Shown here: piece after piece, positions 57,441-64,000 of the stretch
Numbering within the stretch: position 1 is the first letter of the stretch
Layout: each line of letters opens with the position of its first letter
Assembly (NCBI RefSeq): GCF_014699075.1
Contig: NZ_JACXAB010000002.1
Coordinates: 186,001 to 250,000 of the forward strand
Direction of reading: 5' to 3'
Source of the DNA: Microvirga sp.
GTDB lineage: Bacteria; Pseudomonadota; Alphaproteobacteria; Rhizobiales; Beijerinckiaceae
DNA: 64,000 nt
Position numbers and translations under genes: made by a program
The notes under the pieces: generated by a model
Seen by the model: the letters and a program-made list of their open reading frames with translations, nothing else
What the model was told of the DNA's origin: nothing
Database searches by the model: none

Positions 57441-58439
57441 TCACGGGTCAGAAGAAGCGGCGAATACCTCAACGATGGCTTTGGCCTTGCTCGGCCCGAT
57501 GCCTTCTACGGCACGAAGCTCTGCTTCCGTGGCATTGGCTACGGCCTGGGCCGATCCGAAGTGTCGGAGCAGCCGTCGGGCGAGGTTGGCCGAAACGCCG
57601 GGCAGACCTTCCAGGAGGAAGGCGGCGGCTTTGGAGGCGTGTTTAGGCGCCGTGCCCCGAAGGGGGATGTCGTAGCCGAGCCCATAGACCCGATGCCGAA
57701 CCAGTTTGGCGATCATGTAGACAGAGTGGGGCAGCGAAAGCGTGGGGAGAACCGAGACCCCCTGGATGACCGCCAGATACGAGAGCGTCCCGGCGATGTT
57801 GGGCAGGGTCAGCCGCTGCTGTCCGTAGACGTCACCTTCCAGGAGCAGGACGGACGATCCTGGGACCATGGTCATGGCGTCGGTCTGGTGGAAGAGCCGA
57901 CGGGAATCTTCTGTGATTGAGACCACCAGATCGCTGATCGTCTTGCGCTCGATCGTCAGGATCCCCGGTAGGACGTAATCGCCGACCTCAAGCTGCTCTT
58001 CCTGCACGATGAGGTTATGGATCTGACGCAGGCGCTCCTTCAGTTCTGCGGGTTCTCGATGATCAACCAGGAGGGTCGTCGGCTCCGGGATCGGATGAGC
58101 CATGGTATCGGCATCGAGCGCCTCGGCATCGGCGGCTGTCCAATGTCCGGCATTGGCCCCGAATGGCACCGTTGCCACGATAGGTGCGTCAGCCGGGGGT
58201 TTACCCCGGGGGACAGGGGTCTTGGCGATCTCGACGAGTTGGTCCCAATCGAGGCGTTCCAGCCCGTAGGCGTCGAGCAGGGCTCGCTCTACGGCTGCTG
58301 ACCCAAGGGCCCCTGATGTAATATTGATCCGCTGCCCGACGCCCTTCTGGAGCCAGACCTTCTCGGTGGTGTTGAGCCCGCTGATGTAAATACGTTCAAG
58401 CCCGGTGGGGGCGGTCCAGAGGTTTAGCCGAATGGGCAT
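57441..58439 (-). CDS. XPF/ERCC4-type nuclease with HhH domain
   Basis: 332 residues. The N-terminal 115 residues are unassigned. The ERCC4 nuclease core follows: LLVDHREPAELKERL near 123, then GDYVLPGILTIERKTISDLVVSI near 153-175, with the GDx(n)ERKxxxD motif intact, and a helical segment with QQRLTLPNIAGTLSYLAVIQGVSVLPT. A C-terminal helix-hairpin-helix pair (GLPGVSANLARRLLRHFGSAQAVANATEAELRAVEGIGPSKAKAI) resembles archaeal XPF and Mus81. It should cleave flap, fork or splayed DNA structures. The start ATG lies directly after a hairpin that looks like a terminator. Confidence 0.8.
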   Translation of the reverse strand: MPIRLNLWTAPTGLERIYISGLNTTEKVWLQKGVGQRINITSGALGSAAVERALLDAYGLERLDWDQLVEIAKTPVPRGKPPADAPIVATVPFGANAGHWTAADAEALDADTMAHPIPEPTTLLVDHREPAELKERLRQIHNLIVQEEQLEVGDYVLPGILTIERKTISDLVVSITEDSRRLFHQTDAMTMVPGSSVLLLEGDVYGQQRLTLPNIAGTLSYLAVIQGVSVLPTLSLPHSVYMIAKLVRHRVYGLGYDIPLRGTAPKHASKAAAFLLEGLPGVSANLARRLLRHFGSAQAVANATEAELRAVEGIGPSKAKAIVEVFAASSDP

Positions 58440-58441
58440 AG

Positions 58442-58472
58442 AAAAAGGCTCCGATCCTTCAGGATCGGAACC
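58442..58472 (-). terminator. Terminator-like hairpin abutting the ERCC4 start codon
   Basis: On the minus strand GGTTCCGATCC, TGAA loop and GGATCGGAGCC (one G-T pair) run straight into TTTTTCT and then the ATG. The GGAG in the 3' arm is the only ribosome-binding candidate, so folding would both terminate and mask translation. It also ends the upstream gene at 58505. Confidence 0.65.
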
Positions 58473-58504
58473 TCGCTTCGGCTCCCTGTCAACGGAGGAT
58501 ACTC

Positions 58505-58834
58505 TTAGAGGCGTGACTCCCCGGAGCCTACGACCGCATCGAAGGCTTCTTTGAGTGTGCAGCCCGTCCGCTTCCGAAACTCCCGCACCTTGGAAATCTG
58601 CGACTCCTGCTGGGGAGCGTCCGCGGAAAAGTTTGGGAACTTGCCCGTGAGCTCATACTGCATAAGGGCAGACTGAGCCTTGTTCCGGGCTTCATGCTCG
58701 CTGGTGTAGAACGGACCAACTTCGATCTCCGCCACAACGGTCTCAGAGCCGTCGTTCGGAAGCATTTGGAGGTTGAACCCGAAGAGGCCGGCAGCCTGAG
58801 TGATCTCTGACATCCGGGCGGAGAGACTTGCCAT
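58505..58834 (-). CDS. Small protein of unknown function
   Basis: 109 residues. SARMSEITQAAGLFGFNLQMLPNDGSETVVAEIEVGPFYTSEHEARNKAQSALMQYELTG contains a strand-helix module; the C-terminus is helical (VREFRKRTGCTLKEAFDAVVG). The third of several in-frame ATGs (58834) was chosen by spacing from AAAAAGGA. The leader and a TATAATTCG element lie upstream. Confidence 0.65.
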   Translation of the reverse strand: MASLSARMSEITQAAGLFGFNLQMLPNDGSETVVAEIEVGPFYTSEHEARNKAQSALMQYELTGKFPNFSADAPQQESQISKVREFRKRTGCTLKEAFDAVVGSGESRL

Positions 58835-58842
58835 TTCGACCA

Positions 58843-58858
58843 TCCTTTTTGGGGATTT
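58843..58858 (-). promoter_or_regulatory. Leader-motif copy
   Basis: The minus strand reads GAAATCCCCAAAAAGGA, eight bases before the start at 58834. Confidence 0.7.
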
Positions 58859-58909
58859 CCCCATCTGTTGCTCACATCCAGGCAGCAACGAAGTAGATCA
58901 AGAATGAGA

Positions 58910-58923
58910 CGAATTATAATTCG
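58910..58923. promoter_or_regulatory. Perfect 14-bp palindrome containing TATAATTCG
   Basis: CGAATTATAATTCG is its own reverse complement. On the minus strand it gives TATAAT about 75 bases before the start at 58834, a plausible promoter -10; as a palindrome it could also be an operator. Confidence 0.5.
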
Positions 58924-58927
58924 CGTT

Positions 58928-59269
58928 TCAGCAAATTTCCACTGCTCGCTGCTCTTGGTTAACAACCACGCCACGGATGTAGGCCGGACGCTCCTGGCGC
59001 AGGCCTCTATCGGCAGGCATCATTTGCGGGGCAACGAGACGGTTTGGAGGGCACTCCGGGTGGGGCATCATTGCCATGGGAGCCGCCGTGAGTATCGGAA
59101 CCCCATCAGGTCCGAGCCGCACTCTCTTCTGAAGGGTGATGAATCCACCAGGGATGCGGCCCTGGAAGATAACCGTGGCATCCTGACGAACAGGAGCGAT
59201 GCTCGGTCCAGGCTGAACGCCGGCCTTGAATTGATCGTAGGGCAGGTTGTCGTTCTCGGCGCGCAGCAT
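58928..59269 (-). CDS. Small protein of unknown function
   Basis: 113 residues, Pro/Met/Arg-rich (AGVQPGPSIAPVRQDATVIFQGRIPGG, LGPDGVPILTAAPMAMMPHPECPPNRL). No helical core or known domain was seen; the C-terminus has two Cys-poor strands. Start ATG 59269 chosen; the longer frame overlaps the next gene. It has no AAATCCCC leader. Moderately likely to be a real gene because it fills the space exactly between neighbours. Confidence 0.45.
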   Translation of the reverse strand: MLRAENDNLPYDQFKAGVQPGPSIAPVRQDATVIFQGRIPGGFITLQKRVRLGPDGVPILTAAPMAMMPHPECPPNRLVAPQMMPADRGLRQERPAYIRGVVVNQEQRAVEIC

Positions 59270-59327
59270 CGTTTGTCCGATCCTTGGATGGGCGGGTAAG
59301 CGGGAATGGCGAGGGAAGGGCGTCCCG

Positions 59328-59915
59328 TCAGGCGGCCAGGACTTCGGCGTCGGGGCCAGCCTGGCGGATTGCGTACTCGGCGATCTCGAGGAGGCGGGCG
59401 GTGTCCATATCGGACACCTTGTCGAGGCGCTTCTCGCAAGCGGCCACCAGGTCAGAGGCTTGCAGAGGATGGGGGCTGTCGGTGTTGTACTTGATCCCGA
59501 CATTCCGGAGGGCCTCGACGGCGTGGCTGCCCGTCCACTGGACCTGCGGATCGTCCGTGCGCTCGCCTTCCACCCGAAGGATCGGCTTTGCGCCGTTATA
59601 GGCCATGTCGTCCCGGCTCTCGACCGTGACCGCGAGGCTGTGTTTCAGCGCAAAGGTCAGGTGATCGGCGACCTTGCTCCGAAGCTCCGGGTCTAGCGTC
59701 TGAACTGCTTCGGCAACGCCCTTAGGGTTGGAGCGGATGGCGTAATAGCCGAACTGGCAGTCATTGAGCCCGATGAAGTCGGGATCGGCCGTGCCGACGG
59801 TCTTGATGCCCGTGACGATCTGGATGGCCTCCTCGCGGGTGAGTTCGAGCTCCCGCTGCGGAGCGCCCTCGATGGCGAAAACGTTCGGGAGAAGAGCGGA
59901 GACGATCACGGACAT
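59328..59915 (-). CDS. Protein of unknown function
   Basis: 195 residues. LTREEAIQIVTGIKTVGTADPDFIGLNDCQFGYYAIRSN opens a mixed alpha/beta half; ARLLEIAEYAIRQAGPDAEVLAA ends in a helix. No family recognised. The leader is slightly altered (AAATCTCC) but keeps position and AAAAGGA. Confidence 0.65.
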   Translation of the reverse strand: MSVIVSALLPNVFAIEGAPQRELELTREEAIQIVTGIKTVGTADPDFIGLNDCQFGYYAIRSNPKGVAEAVQTLDPELRSKVADHLTFALKHSLAVTVESRDDMAYNGAKPILRVEGERTDDPQVQWTGSHAVEALRNVGIKYNTDSPHPLQASDLVAACEKRLDKVSDMDTARLLEIAEYAIRQAGPDAEVLAA

Positions 59916-59923
59916 CTTTGCCA

Positions 59924-59939
59924 TCCTTTTCGGAGATTT
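59924..59939 (-). promoter_or_regulatory. Leader-motif copy (one mismatch)
   Basis: The minus strand reads GAAATCTCCGAAAAGGA, eight bases before the start at 59915. Confidence 0.6.
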
Positions 59940-60018
59940 CTTCAACAGCGGGTTCGTCCCAACAGGGCGGAACCTGAGCAGCCGCTCATCGAGCGGCTCC
60001 TCCTCCCGTAACGGAGCC

Positions 60019-60279
60019 TCAGTAGCGGGCACGATGGGGGTAGCGTCCCTCCATGATCATCACGTCAGGGGACTCAGGCTCCGGGCCGACCTGGGCGATG
60101 AAGATGTGCCCGTAGAGGAAGGACCCCATGGTGTAGATCGCCCGTGCATAGCGATCTCGGTCCAGATTGGACGGGAATTCATGATCCTCGGCGATACGCA
60201 CGTTGCGATATTCAGCAACAAGATCCGCTTGCGATCCTTTGGCTGCGTCCTGCAGCGAATTGAAACGGACAACTCTCAT
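60019..60279 (-). CDS. Small protein, paralogue of 40216-40470
   Basis: 86 residues. The block DHEFPSNLDRDRYARAIYTM and GSFLYGHIFIAQ matches the 84-residue protein at 40216. The C-terminal tails differ (here EGRYPHRARY). Function unknown. Leader precedes it. Confidence 0.7.
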   Translation of the reverse strand: MRVVRFNSLQDAAKGSQADLVAEYRNVRIAEDHEFPSNLDRDRYARAIYTMGSFLYGHIFIAQVGPEPESPDVMIMEGRYPHRARY

Positions 60280-60286
60280 CGAACAA

Positions 60287-60301
60287 TCCTTTCGGGGATT
60301 T
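60287..60301 (-). promoter_or_regulatory. Leader-motif copy, canonical
   Basis: The minus strand reads TAAATCCCCGAAAGGA, seven bases before the start at 60279. Confidence 0.7.
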
Positions 60302-60366
60302 AGACCTTCATCTGTTCGTGAGCATGACCCCGATTCAGGAAGAGGGGTTTGGACGTCGGCCCAAAG

Positions 60367-60390
60367 AAAAAGGCTCCCCGAAGGGAGCCT
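60367..60390 (-). terminator. Rho-independent terminator
   Basis: AGGCTCCC/GGGAGCCT with a four-base loop and a T run on the minus strand, after the gene ending at 60413. Confidence 0.85.
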
Positions 60391-60412
60391 CGTGGTGCCG
60401 TCCGGGGCCGGC

Positions 60413-60769
60413 TTAATTCAGTTCCAGGAAGACAGTGGCGCGCGAGCTGGCGCGGAGGTCCTTCTGGACCTCAAGCAGTCCTTCAAGCTCGCTCTGGAGG
60501 TTGATGTTGCCGAATCCGAGTTCCTGGCCGTTGACGATCTGGTGCTTCGGATCGATCTTCGCCTCCAGGATCTTCTGCGCGTTGACCTGGACGGAGCAGA
60601 CGTCCTCATCGCTGTTGATGAAGTCGAGATCATCGCCGAGGCCCAGACTTGATAGGATTTCCGTGGCAGTGCCGCGGGTGACTGCGAAAGACCGGCTGAC
60701 TCCGGCAAAAGCCGTGCGGCCGTTGGCGTTGCGCTGGCGAATGACGTTGAGCGCGTAGGAGTATGCCAT
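60413..60769 (-). CDS. Small protein of unknown function
   Basis: 118 residues. AYSYALNVIRQRNANGRTAFAGVSRSFAVTRGTATEIL is followed by an acidic stretch (GLGDDLDFINSDEDVC) and a helical, acidic end. ATG 60769 was chosen over a nearby ATG (60775) by ribosome-binding spacing. A canonical leader and a terminator bracket the gene, so it is monocistronic. Confidence 0.65.
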   Translation of the reverse strand: MAYSYALNVIRQRNANGRTAFAGVSRSFAVTRGTATEILSSLGLGDDLDFINSDEDVCSVQVNAQKILEAKIDPKHQIVNGQELGFGNINLQSELEGLLEVQKDLRASSRATVFLELN

Positions 60770-60777
60770 CTTCATCT

Positions 60778-60793
60778 TCCTTTTCGGGGATTT
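60778..60793 (-). promoter_or_regulatory. Leader-motif copy, canonical
   Basis: The minus strand reads GAAATCCCCGAAAAGGA, eight bases before the start at 60769. Confidence 0.75.
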
Positions 60794-60892
60794 CTCAAAC
60801 CATTGGATCGCAATCTCGCCTCGATCGAAATCGAAGGGTTTGTTTGTGCCCGCATAGAAAAAGGAGGCCGTGAGAGACCCCCTTGGGTCCGC

Positions 60893-61219
60893 TTAGTGGG
60901 CGGTGCGCGTTTTCAGCAGATGGAAGGCGGCGGTTTCGCAAATCGCCTGGTCGACGGCACTAGCGCTGTCCTGTTGCGCCATAGCCATGAGTTCGATCTG
61001 GCGCTCATTCGGGACAAAGACATTGGGATCGATGAAGTCCTCGTCCGTATGACGTCCGCGCACGGCGGCTGCCGTCGCCCGAATTGCGTGGCGGACGGCG
61101 TTAGCCGGAAAGGACTGGGCCAGATGGATCAGATCACCCCGGCGCTGAGCCGGCAGGAACGTCTGCGGGTTGAGGGAACTGGCAAGGACTTGGATGGTCG
61201 AATGGCCATTCTGGTTCAT
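60893..61219 (-). CDS. Small protein of unknown function
   Basis: 108 residues, helical, Ala/Gln/Asn-rich (LNPQTFLPAQRRGDLIHLAQSFPANAVRHAIRATAAAVRGRH; ERQIELMAMAQQDSASAVDQAICE). No family recognised. The leader is altered to AAATCCCCAGGAGGA, giving a strong ribosome binding site. Confidence 0.6.
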   Translation of the reverse strand: MNQNGHSTIQVLASSLNPQTFLPAQRRGDLIHLAQSFPANAVRHAIRATAAAVRGRHTDEDFIDPNVFVPNERQIELMAMAQQDSASAVDQAICETAAFHLLKTRTAH

Positions 61220-61225
61220 GTCTAT

Positions 61226-61240
61226 TCCTCCTGGGGATTT
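61226..61240 (-). promoter_or_regulatory. Leader-motif copy with strong ribosome binding site
   Basis: The minus strand reads AAATCCCCAGGAGGA, six bases before the start at 61219. Confidence 0.65.
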
Positions 61241-61273
61241 CGAATTTACCGTGAGCGTTCCTTTGGCCGGCAA

Positions 61274-61687
61274 TCAATCGTCGGTGATTTCGACATAGAT
61301 TCGCTGGACCCCATGCTCGTACGGATCGCCTAGTCCGGCAAGGGTCACCCGATGGCCTGCAAAGGCCCCATCGGAATGGTACCGGCTGGTTGCGTAAACT
61401 TCATGACGGCGGCCGGCGATGTTGCCCGTCCTGTCATGATAGTTGTGCTCATTGTCTGCTCGGATGGTCACGCCTCCGAAGGGGTCGAAGTTGGATATCA
61501 GGGTTCCCGTGTCCGAGAACGTGTTGATGTAGTGCGACGGCAAAACGAACCTCACCCGACATCCGGGCGTGAACGGCCTGCCGTTGCAATCCACGATTGG
61601 AGCATTACCGGGATTGAAAGGTGTTCGGATCTGGAGGCTGTTGATCTTGTCGGCCGGTCCGGGCTGACGCACCTTCTGATCTCCCAT
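61274..61687 (-). CDS. Small protein of unknown function
   Basis: 137 residues. IVDCNGRPFTPGCRVRFVLPSHYINTFSDTGTLISNFDPFGGVTIRADNEHNY suggests a small SH3-like beta barrel; the C-terminus is strand-rich (HRVTLAGLGDPYEHGVQRIYVEI). No family recognised. The leader is a variant (AAACCCCAGGAGA). Confidence 0.6.
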   Translation of the reverse strand: MGDQKVRQPGPADKINSLQIRTPFNPGNAPIVDCNGRPFTPGCRVRFVLPSHYINTFSDTGTLISNFDPFGGVTIRADNEHNYHDRTGNIAGRRHEVYATSRYHSDGAFAGHRVTLAGLGDPYEHGVQRIYVEITDD

Positions 61688-61696
61688 CGTCCTCGT

Positions 61697-61707
61697 CTCC
61701 TGGGGTT
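61697..61707 (-). promoter_or_regulatory. Leader-motif copy (variant AAACCCC)
   Basis: The minus strand reads AAACCCCAGGAGACGA before the start at 61687. Confidence 0.5.
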
Positions 61708-61726
61708 TGTCGAGGGCCTGTCCGGT

Positions 61727-63274
61727 TTATTGCTTGAACAGCTTCAGGAGTGCGGCATGTGCTCGAACTCCGTCTTTCTTGATCAGTTCGACGGTTTCAG
61801 GCGCACAGGTCGCAAAGGGGCTCCACCCGTCGTGGCCCTCGGCCCGCTGATAGAGGATGCAGTAGTCGGCATTGACCCCGAGCTGGCGACAATGCCGCCA
61901 AACCGTCGTGTCGGTTAGAGGCCTGAACTCGACGTCTGTCCCCTGGCCATTCAGGACCGTCCCGGTCACACCTTCATAGGCAAGGCGTGCTTTGACGATC
62001 GGGTGTTCGGGATTAGTTTGATCCCAGCCGCCGACGTATTGCAGCAACTCCAGAAGGGGACCGGCGAGTGGGTTTTCGGACCGGCGCCGTGAGGCAAGGG
62101 CAAGGGTCAGCGGATCGCCCTGGTTGAGCCGGCTGGCAATCTGCCGGGCTTCCTCTTCCGTCAACCTGAGCTCGCCATTGGCTCCGGCAACTGTTTCGCC
62201 GCCTTCAGAGCCCCGGCGGTCGACGTACCAGTAGTCGCCCCGATGGGAGTAGAGAGCCTCATAGTGCACCTCTGCCTCGTCTTCAGCATCATCAGGGGCC
62301 TGAAAGGCGAGGAAGTATTCTCTCTTGGCGAGATCCCAGGCACGATTCCAGAGGGCGATATCCGCCTCATGGTCGGCCTCAGAGCAGCGGCCTTCCTCCC
62401 AGTCCGAGGGCATCCAGACCGGGCGGCCGAGAACATGCTCCATGGCGTCTGCCATGACCATGTTCGCATCGCAGAAGTCATGACTGTGACAGACGTTCTC
62501 GCTAGTCTGGGACGCATTTCGGCGGACCACCTCGGCCATGTGAGGGCCGATGCCCTCAGCCAGTAGGAACGTATAGACCGCGGCAACCCTATGATCCGGC
62601 GTCAGAAGGTCATTATCCTTGCGGATGGCGAGGGTGGCTTTAGCCCAGATATTCCCGGGGGCTTCCCGGTCGCCGGGATCAACCCCAGGATCGTTCTCAT
62701 AGCCTTCATGCTGCGGACCATAGAACTGAACGCAGTTGCCCCACTCCCGCAGGTTGCTCTCGTTCATGAGCGCTGCATCCATCGGCACCAACCGAATGTC
62801 GAGGATGGGGTTGTTGGTGTTCAGCTCATTGCGAACGACCACGAACCTGGCTCCTTCTTCGATGTAGTAGGTAGGGAAATTCTCCAGGACGTCGGAATTT
62901 GTGAGAACGTCACCAACTCTCAGATCGTTGGCAGCGGCCAGATAGGTGATCCTGCCTTCGATCGTGAGCGCTGGATCACTCCCTCCCGTTTGATCCCGGA
63001 AGGCGTCTTCCAAGGTGAGCCAGTTTCTGAGTTCTGCTTCCCGAGTCTCCGCAGAAATGATCGGCCACGCATCCTCCCAATCGAGGAGATCGCCGGCCTC
63101 AGGATCATCGGGATTGGGGCACTTGCCGCTGAAATGGATTCCCGCGATGCCGCCGTCAGTGATGCCAACTGCGTCTTGCAGCAGTTTACAGGCTTCGTTG
63201 AGGTCAGTCAGGGCCGCGGCTTGGCGAATGAGGTCATCGCCCACCTGGGCGGCATATGGTTGGGCATCGCTCAT
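61727..63274 (-). CDS. Large protein of unknown function
   Basis: 515 residues, by far the largest of the array. The N-terminal 60 residues contain EACKLLQDAVGITDGGIAGIHFSG. The middle is acidic and aromatic (VHYEALYSHRGDYWYVDRRG, EVVRRNASQTSENVCHSHDFCDANMVMADAME), with two Cys-His pairs near CHSHDFC. The C-terminal third has NPLAGPLLELLQYVGGWDQTNPEHPIVKARLAYEG. No family recognised. A weak ribosome binding site precedes ATG 63274. It may be several domains fused. Confidence 0.65.
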   Translation of the reverse strand: MSDAQPYAAQVGDDLIRQAAALTDLNEACKLLQDAVGITDGGIAGIHFSGKCPNPDDPEAGDLLDWEDAWPIISAETREAELRNWLTLEDAFRDQTGGSDPALTIEGRITYLAAANDLRVGDVLTNSDVLENFPTYYIEEGARFVVVRNELNTNNPILDIRLVPMDAALMNESNLREWGNCVQFYGPQHEGYENDPGVDPGDREAPGNIWAKATLAIRKDNDLLTPDHRVAAVYTFLLAEGIGPHMAEVVRRNASQTSENVCHSHDFCDANMVMADAMEHVLGRPVWMPSDWEEGRCSEADHEADIALWNRAWDLAKREYFLAFQAPDDAEDEAEVHYEALYSHRGDYWYVDRRGSEGGETVAGANGELRLTEEEARQIASRLNQGDPLTLALASRRRSENPLAGPLLELLQYVGGWDQTNPEHPIVKARLAYEGVTGTVLNGQGTDVEFRPLTDTTVWRHCRQLGVNADYCILYQRAEGHDGWSPFATCAPETVELIKKDGVRAHAALLKLFKQ

Positions 63275-63319
63275 GTTCGTATCCAATCGGTCGGGAGGAG
63301 AGGGGAGCGCAAACGGAAA

Positions 63320-63341
63320 AGCCCGCCGGTGAGGGCGGGCT
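63320..63341 (-). terminator. Rho-independent terminator
   Basis: AGCCCGCC/GGCGGGCT with a six-base loop, followed on the minus strand by TTTCC, after the gene ending at 63369. Confidence 0.7.
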
Positions 63342-63368
63342 GGCATCTGTGCGGATGATGGGGGCGGC

Positions 63369-63818
63369 TTAGGCTGCCTGCGATCGTGATTCAGGCGGGA
63401 CCAGAGACACGTCCAGCGGGTGGAAGTTCAGTGGAGTGTCGGATCCGTCGAGCGCCACGCGCACATGGCTTGTGGAGCGGCCGGCATACAGGATCGTTCC
63501 AGACTTGCCGTAGCTTGAGCTTTTCTGGTCCTGAATCCAGCAGCGCCGGGAGACGCGAACATCAAGCCCATACTGCTGGCGGATATAATCGTAGCCGTCA
63601 TCCTCGAGGGGCTCTCGGAGCATATAGGCGGTGGCGATCTGCCGGAAACGTGTCAGCGTCATCGAACCAAAGGCTTCGCAGTTGCGTGCCTCTCGCAACG
63701 CGTCCTGCTTTGAGAGTGCGTGAATGATCTCGCGCCCGAAGCCAGGAACCGAGACGGAATACAGCTTCCACGTCTTCACAGGTGTGCGGTGTCTTCCTGG
63801 CGACGCATCATCCGTCAT
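63369..63818 (-). CDS. Small protein of unknown function
   Basis: 149 residues. VPGFGREIIHALSKQDALREARNCEAFGSMTLTRF is followed by IRQQYGLDVRVSRRCWIQDQKSSSYGKSGTILYAGRSTSHVRVALDG, with a final Pro-rich tail. Start ATG 63818 overlaps the upstream stop (ATGA), which argues for translational coupling; a GTG six bases earlier is the alternative. No family recognised. Confidence 0.6.
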   Translation of the reverse strand: MTDDASPGRHRTPVKTWKLYSVSVPGFGREIIHALSKQDALREARNCEAFGSMTLTRFRQIATAYMLREPLEDDGYDYIRQQYGLDVRVSRRCWIQDQKSSSYGKSGTILYAGRSTSHVRVALDGSDTPLNFHPLDVSLVPPESRSQAA

Positions 63819-64000
63819 CTGCACACTACCTTCCTCTTAGCCGCCTTGCATTCCGAGCAGGCACAGGGTTTCACGCGTGTTTCGACAGCGGCAAGACATT
63901 CCTCGGGAGTATCCTCCCCGAAGACGTGTTCGCCTGGATCGTTGAACCGCCACCCGCGCCGCAAGGTCACGATGACGGAGTTTCCGATCGAGCGCTCATC
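63815..64000 (-). CDS. Partial gene at the window edge, unknown function
   Basis: The last 61 codons of a gene that begins beyond the right edge. It contains LRRGWRFNDPGEHVFGEDTPEECLAAVET and a final CACSECKAAKRKVVCR with Cys pairs that may bind zinc. Its stop overlaps the next gene's ATG (ATGA), so the two are coupled. Function unknown. Confidence 0.55.
   Translation of the reverse strand, partial: DERSIGNSVIVTLRRGWRFNDPGEHVFGEDTPEECLAAVETRVKPCACSECKAAKRKVVCR

Noticed and set aside
60855..60880. A-rich stretch AAAAAGGAGG as terminator
   Set aside because: No stem of sufficient length could be drawn.

Overview
The window looks like part of a large conjugative plasmid (an integrative conjugative element cannot be excluded) from an alphaproteobacterium, most likely of the order Hyphomicrobiales. 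The evidence is a VirB/VirD4-type secretion operon, a MobA/MobL-type relaxase, plasmid replication and recombination genes (primase, DnaB-like helicase, Rad52-like annealing protein), and order-typical cargo (BA14K proteins, a NepR-like anti-sigma factor, DUF2867). No repABC, rRNA, tRNA, CRISPR array or intact insertion sequence was seen. The genus cannot be fixed from the sequence alone.

Layout. 1-3.3 kb: minus-strand replication/recombination cluster (CHC2/Toprim primase, Rad52-like protein, and a YqaJ-family protein that seems to have lost its catalytic residues). 3.3-12.5 kb: mixed cargo, with exported proteins of unknown function, a VUT-family membrane protein and a UvrD-like helicase. 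12.6-27.1 kb: the transfer operon on the minus strand, in the order virB2-virB3-virB4-virB5-like-second secreted coiled-coil protein-small lipoprotein (virB7-like)-virB8-virB9-virB10-virB11-small membrane protein-unknown-virD4. No VirB6 and no VirB1 are present in it. 27.2-32.0 kb: an XRE regulator, a DnaB-like helicase, an unknown protein and the relaxase. 32.0-36 kb: a candidate oriT spacer, an OB-fold-like protein, a SleB-type cell-wall hydrolase, a LysM protein, a DUF2867 protein and NepR. 35.8-38.05 kb: a long gene-poor stretch holding an iteron-like array of GACCTG(A/T)C repeats, a DnaA-box-like site and dyads, the best origin candidate in the window. 38.05-64 kb: about 40 small genes, almost all on the minus strand, most of them unrecognised.

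The most unusual signal is a leader shared by many of these small genes. About 20 of them, plus the YqaJ-like, VUT, helicase and primase genes at the left end, carry AAATCCCCGAAAAGGA or a close variant 12-19 bases before the start codon. The 3' half is a strong ribosome binding site; the AAATCCCC half is not explained by one. This suggests a plasmid-wide regulon of short orphan proteins, possibly early-expressed genes of a conjugative leading region (inference). The array also contains diverged paralogue pairs, a PilZ protein, a CoiA-like protein, an XPF/ERCC4-type nuclease whose ribosome binding site lies in a terminator-like hairpin, an ImmA/IrrE-like protein without its HExxH motif, and tiny zinc-ribbon proteins.

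How it fits together: VirB2-VirB11 would build the mating channel and pilus, the lipoprotein SleB hydrolase could open peptidoglycan in place of VirB1, VirD4 would couple the relaxase-DNA complex to the channel, and the primase, helicase, Rad52-like and OB-fold proteins would handle single strands after transfer. Recurring TATAATTCG / TTTAATTCG sequences in the intergenic regions are likely promoter -10 regions.
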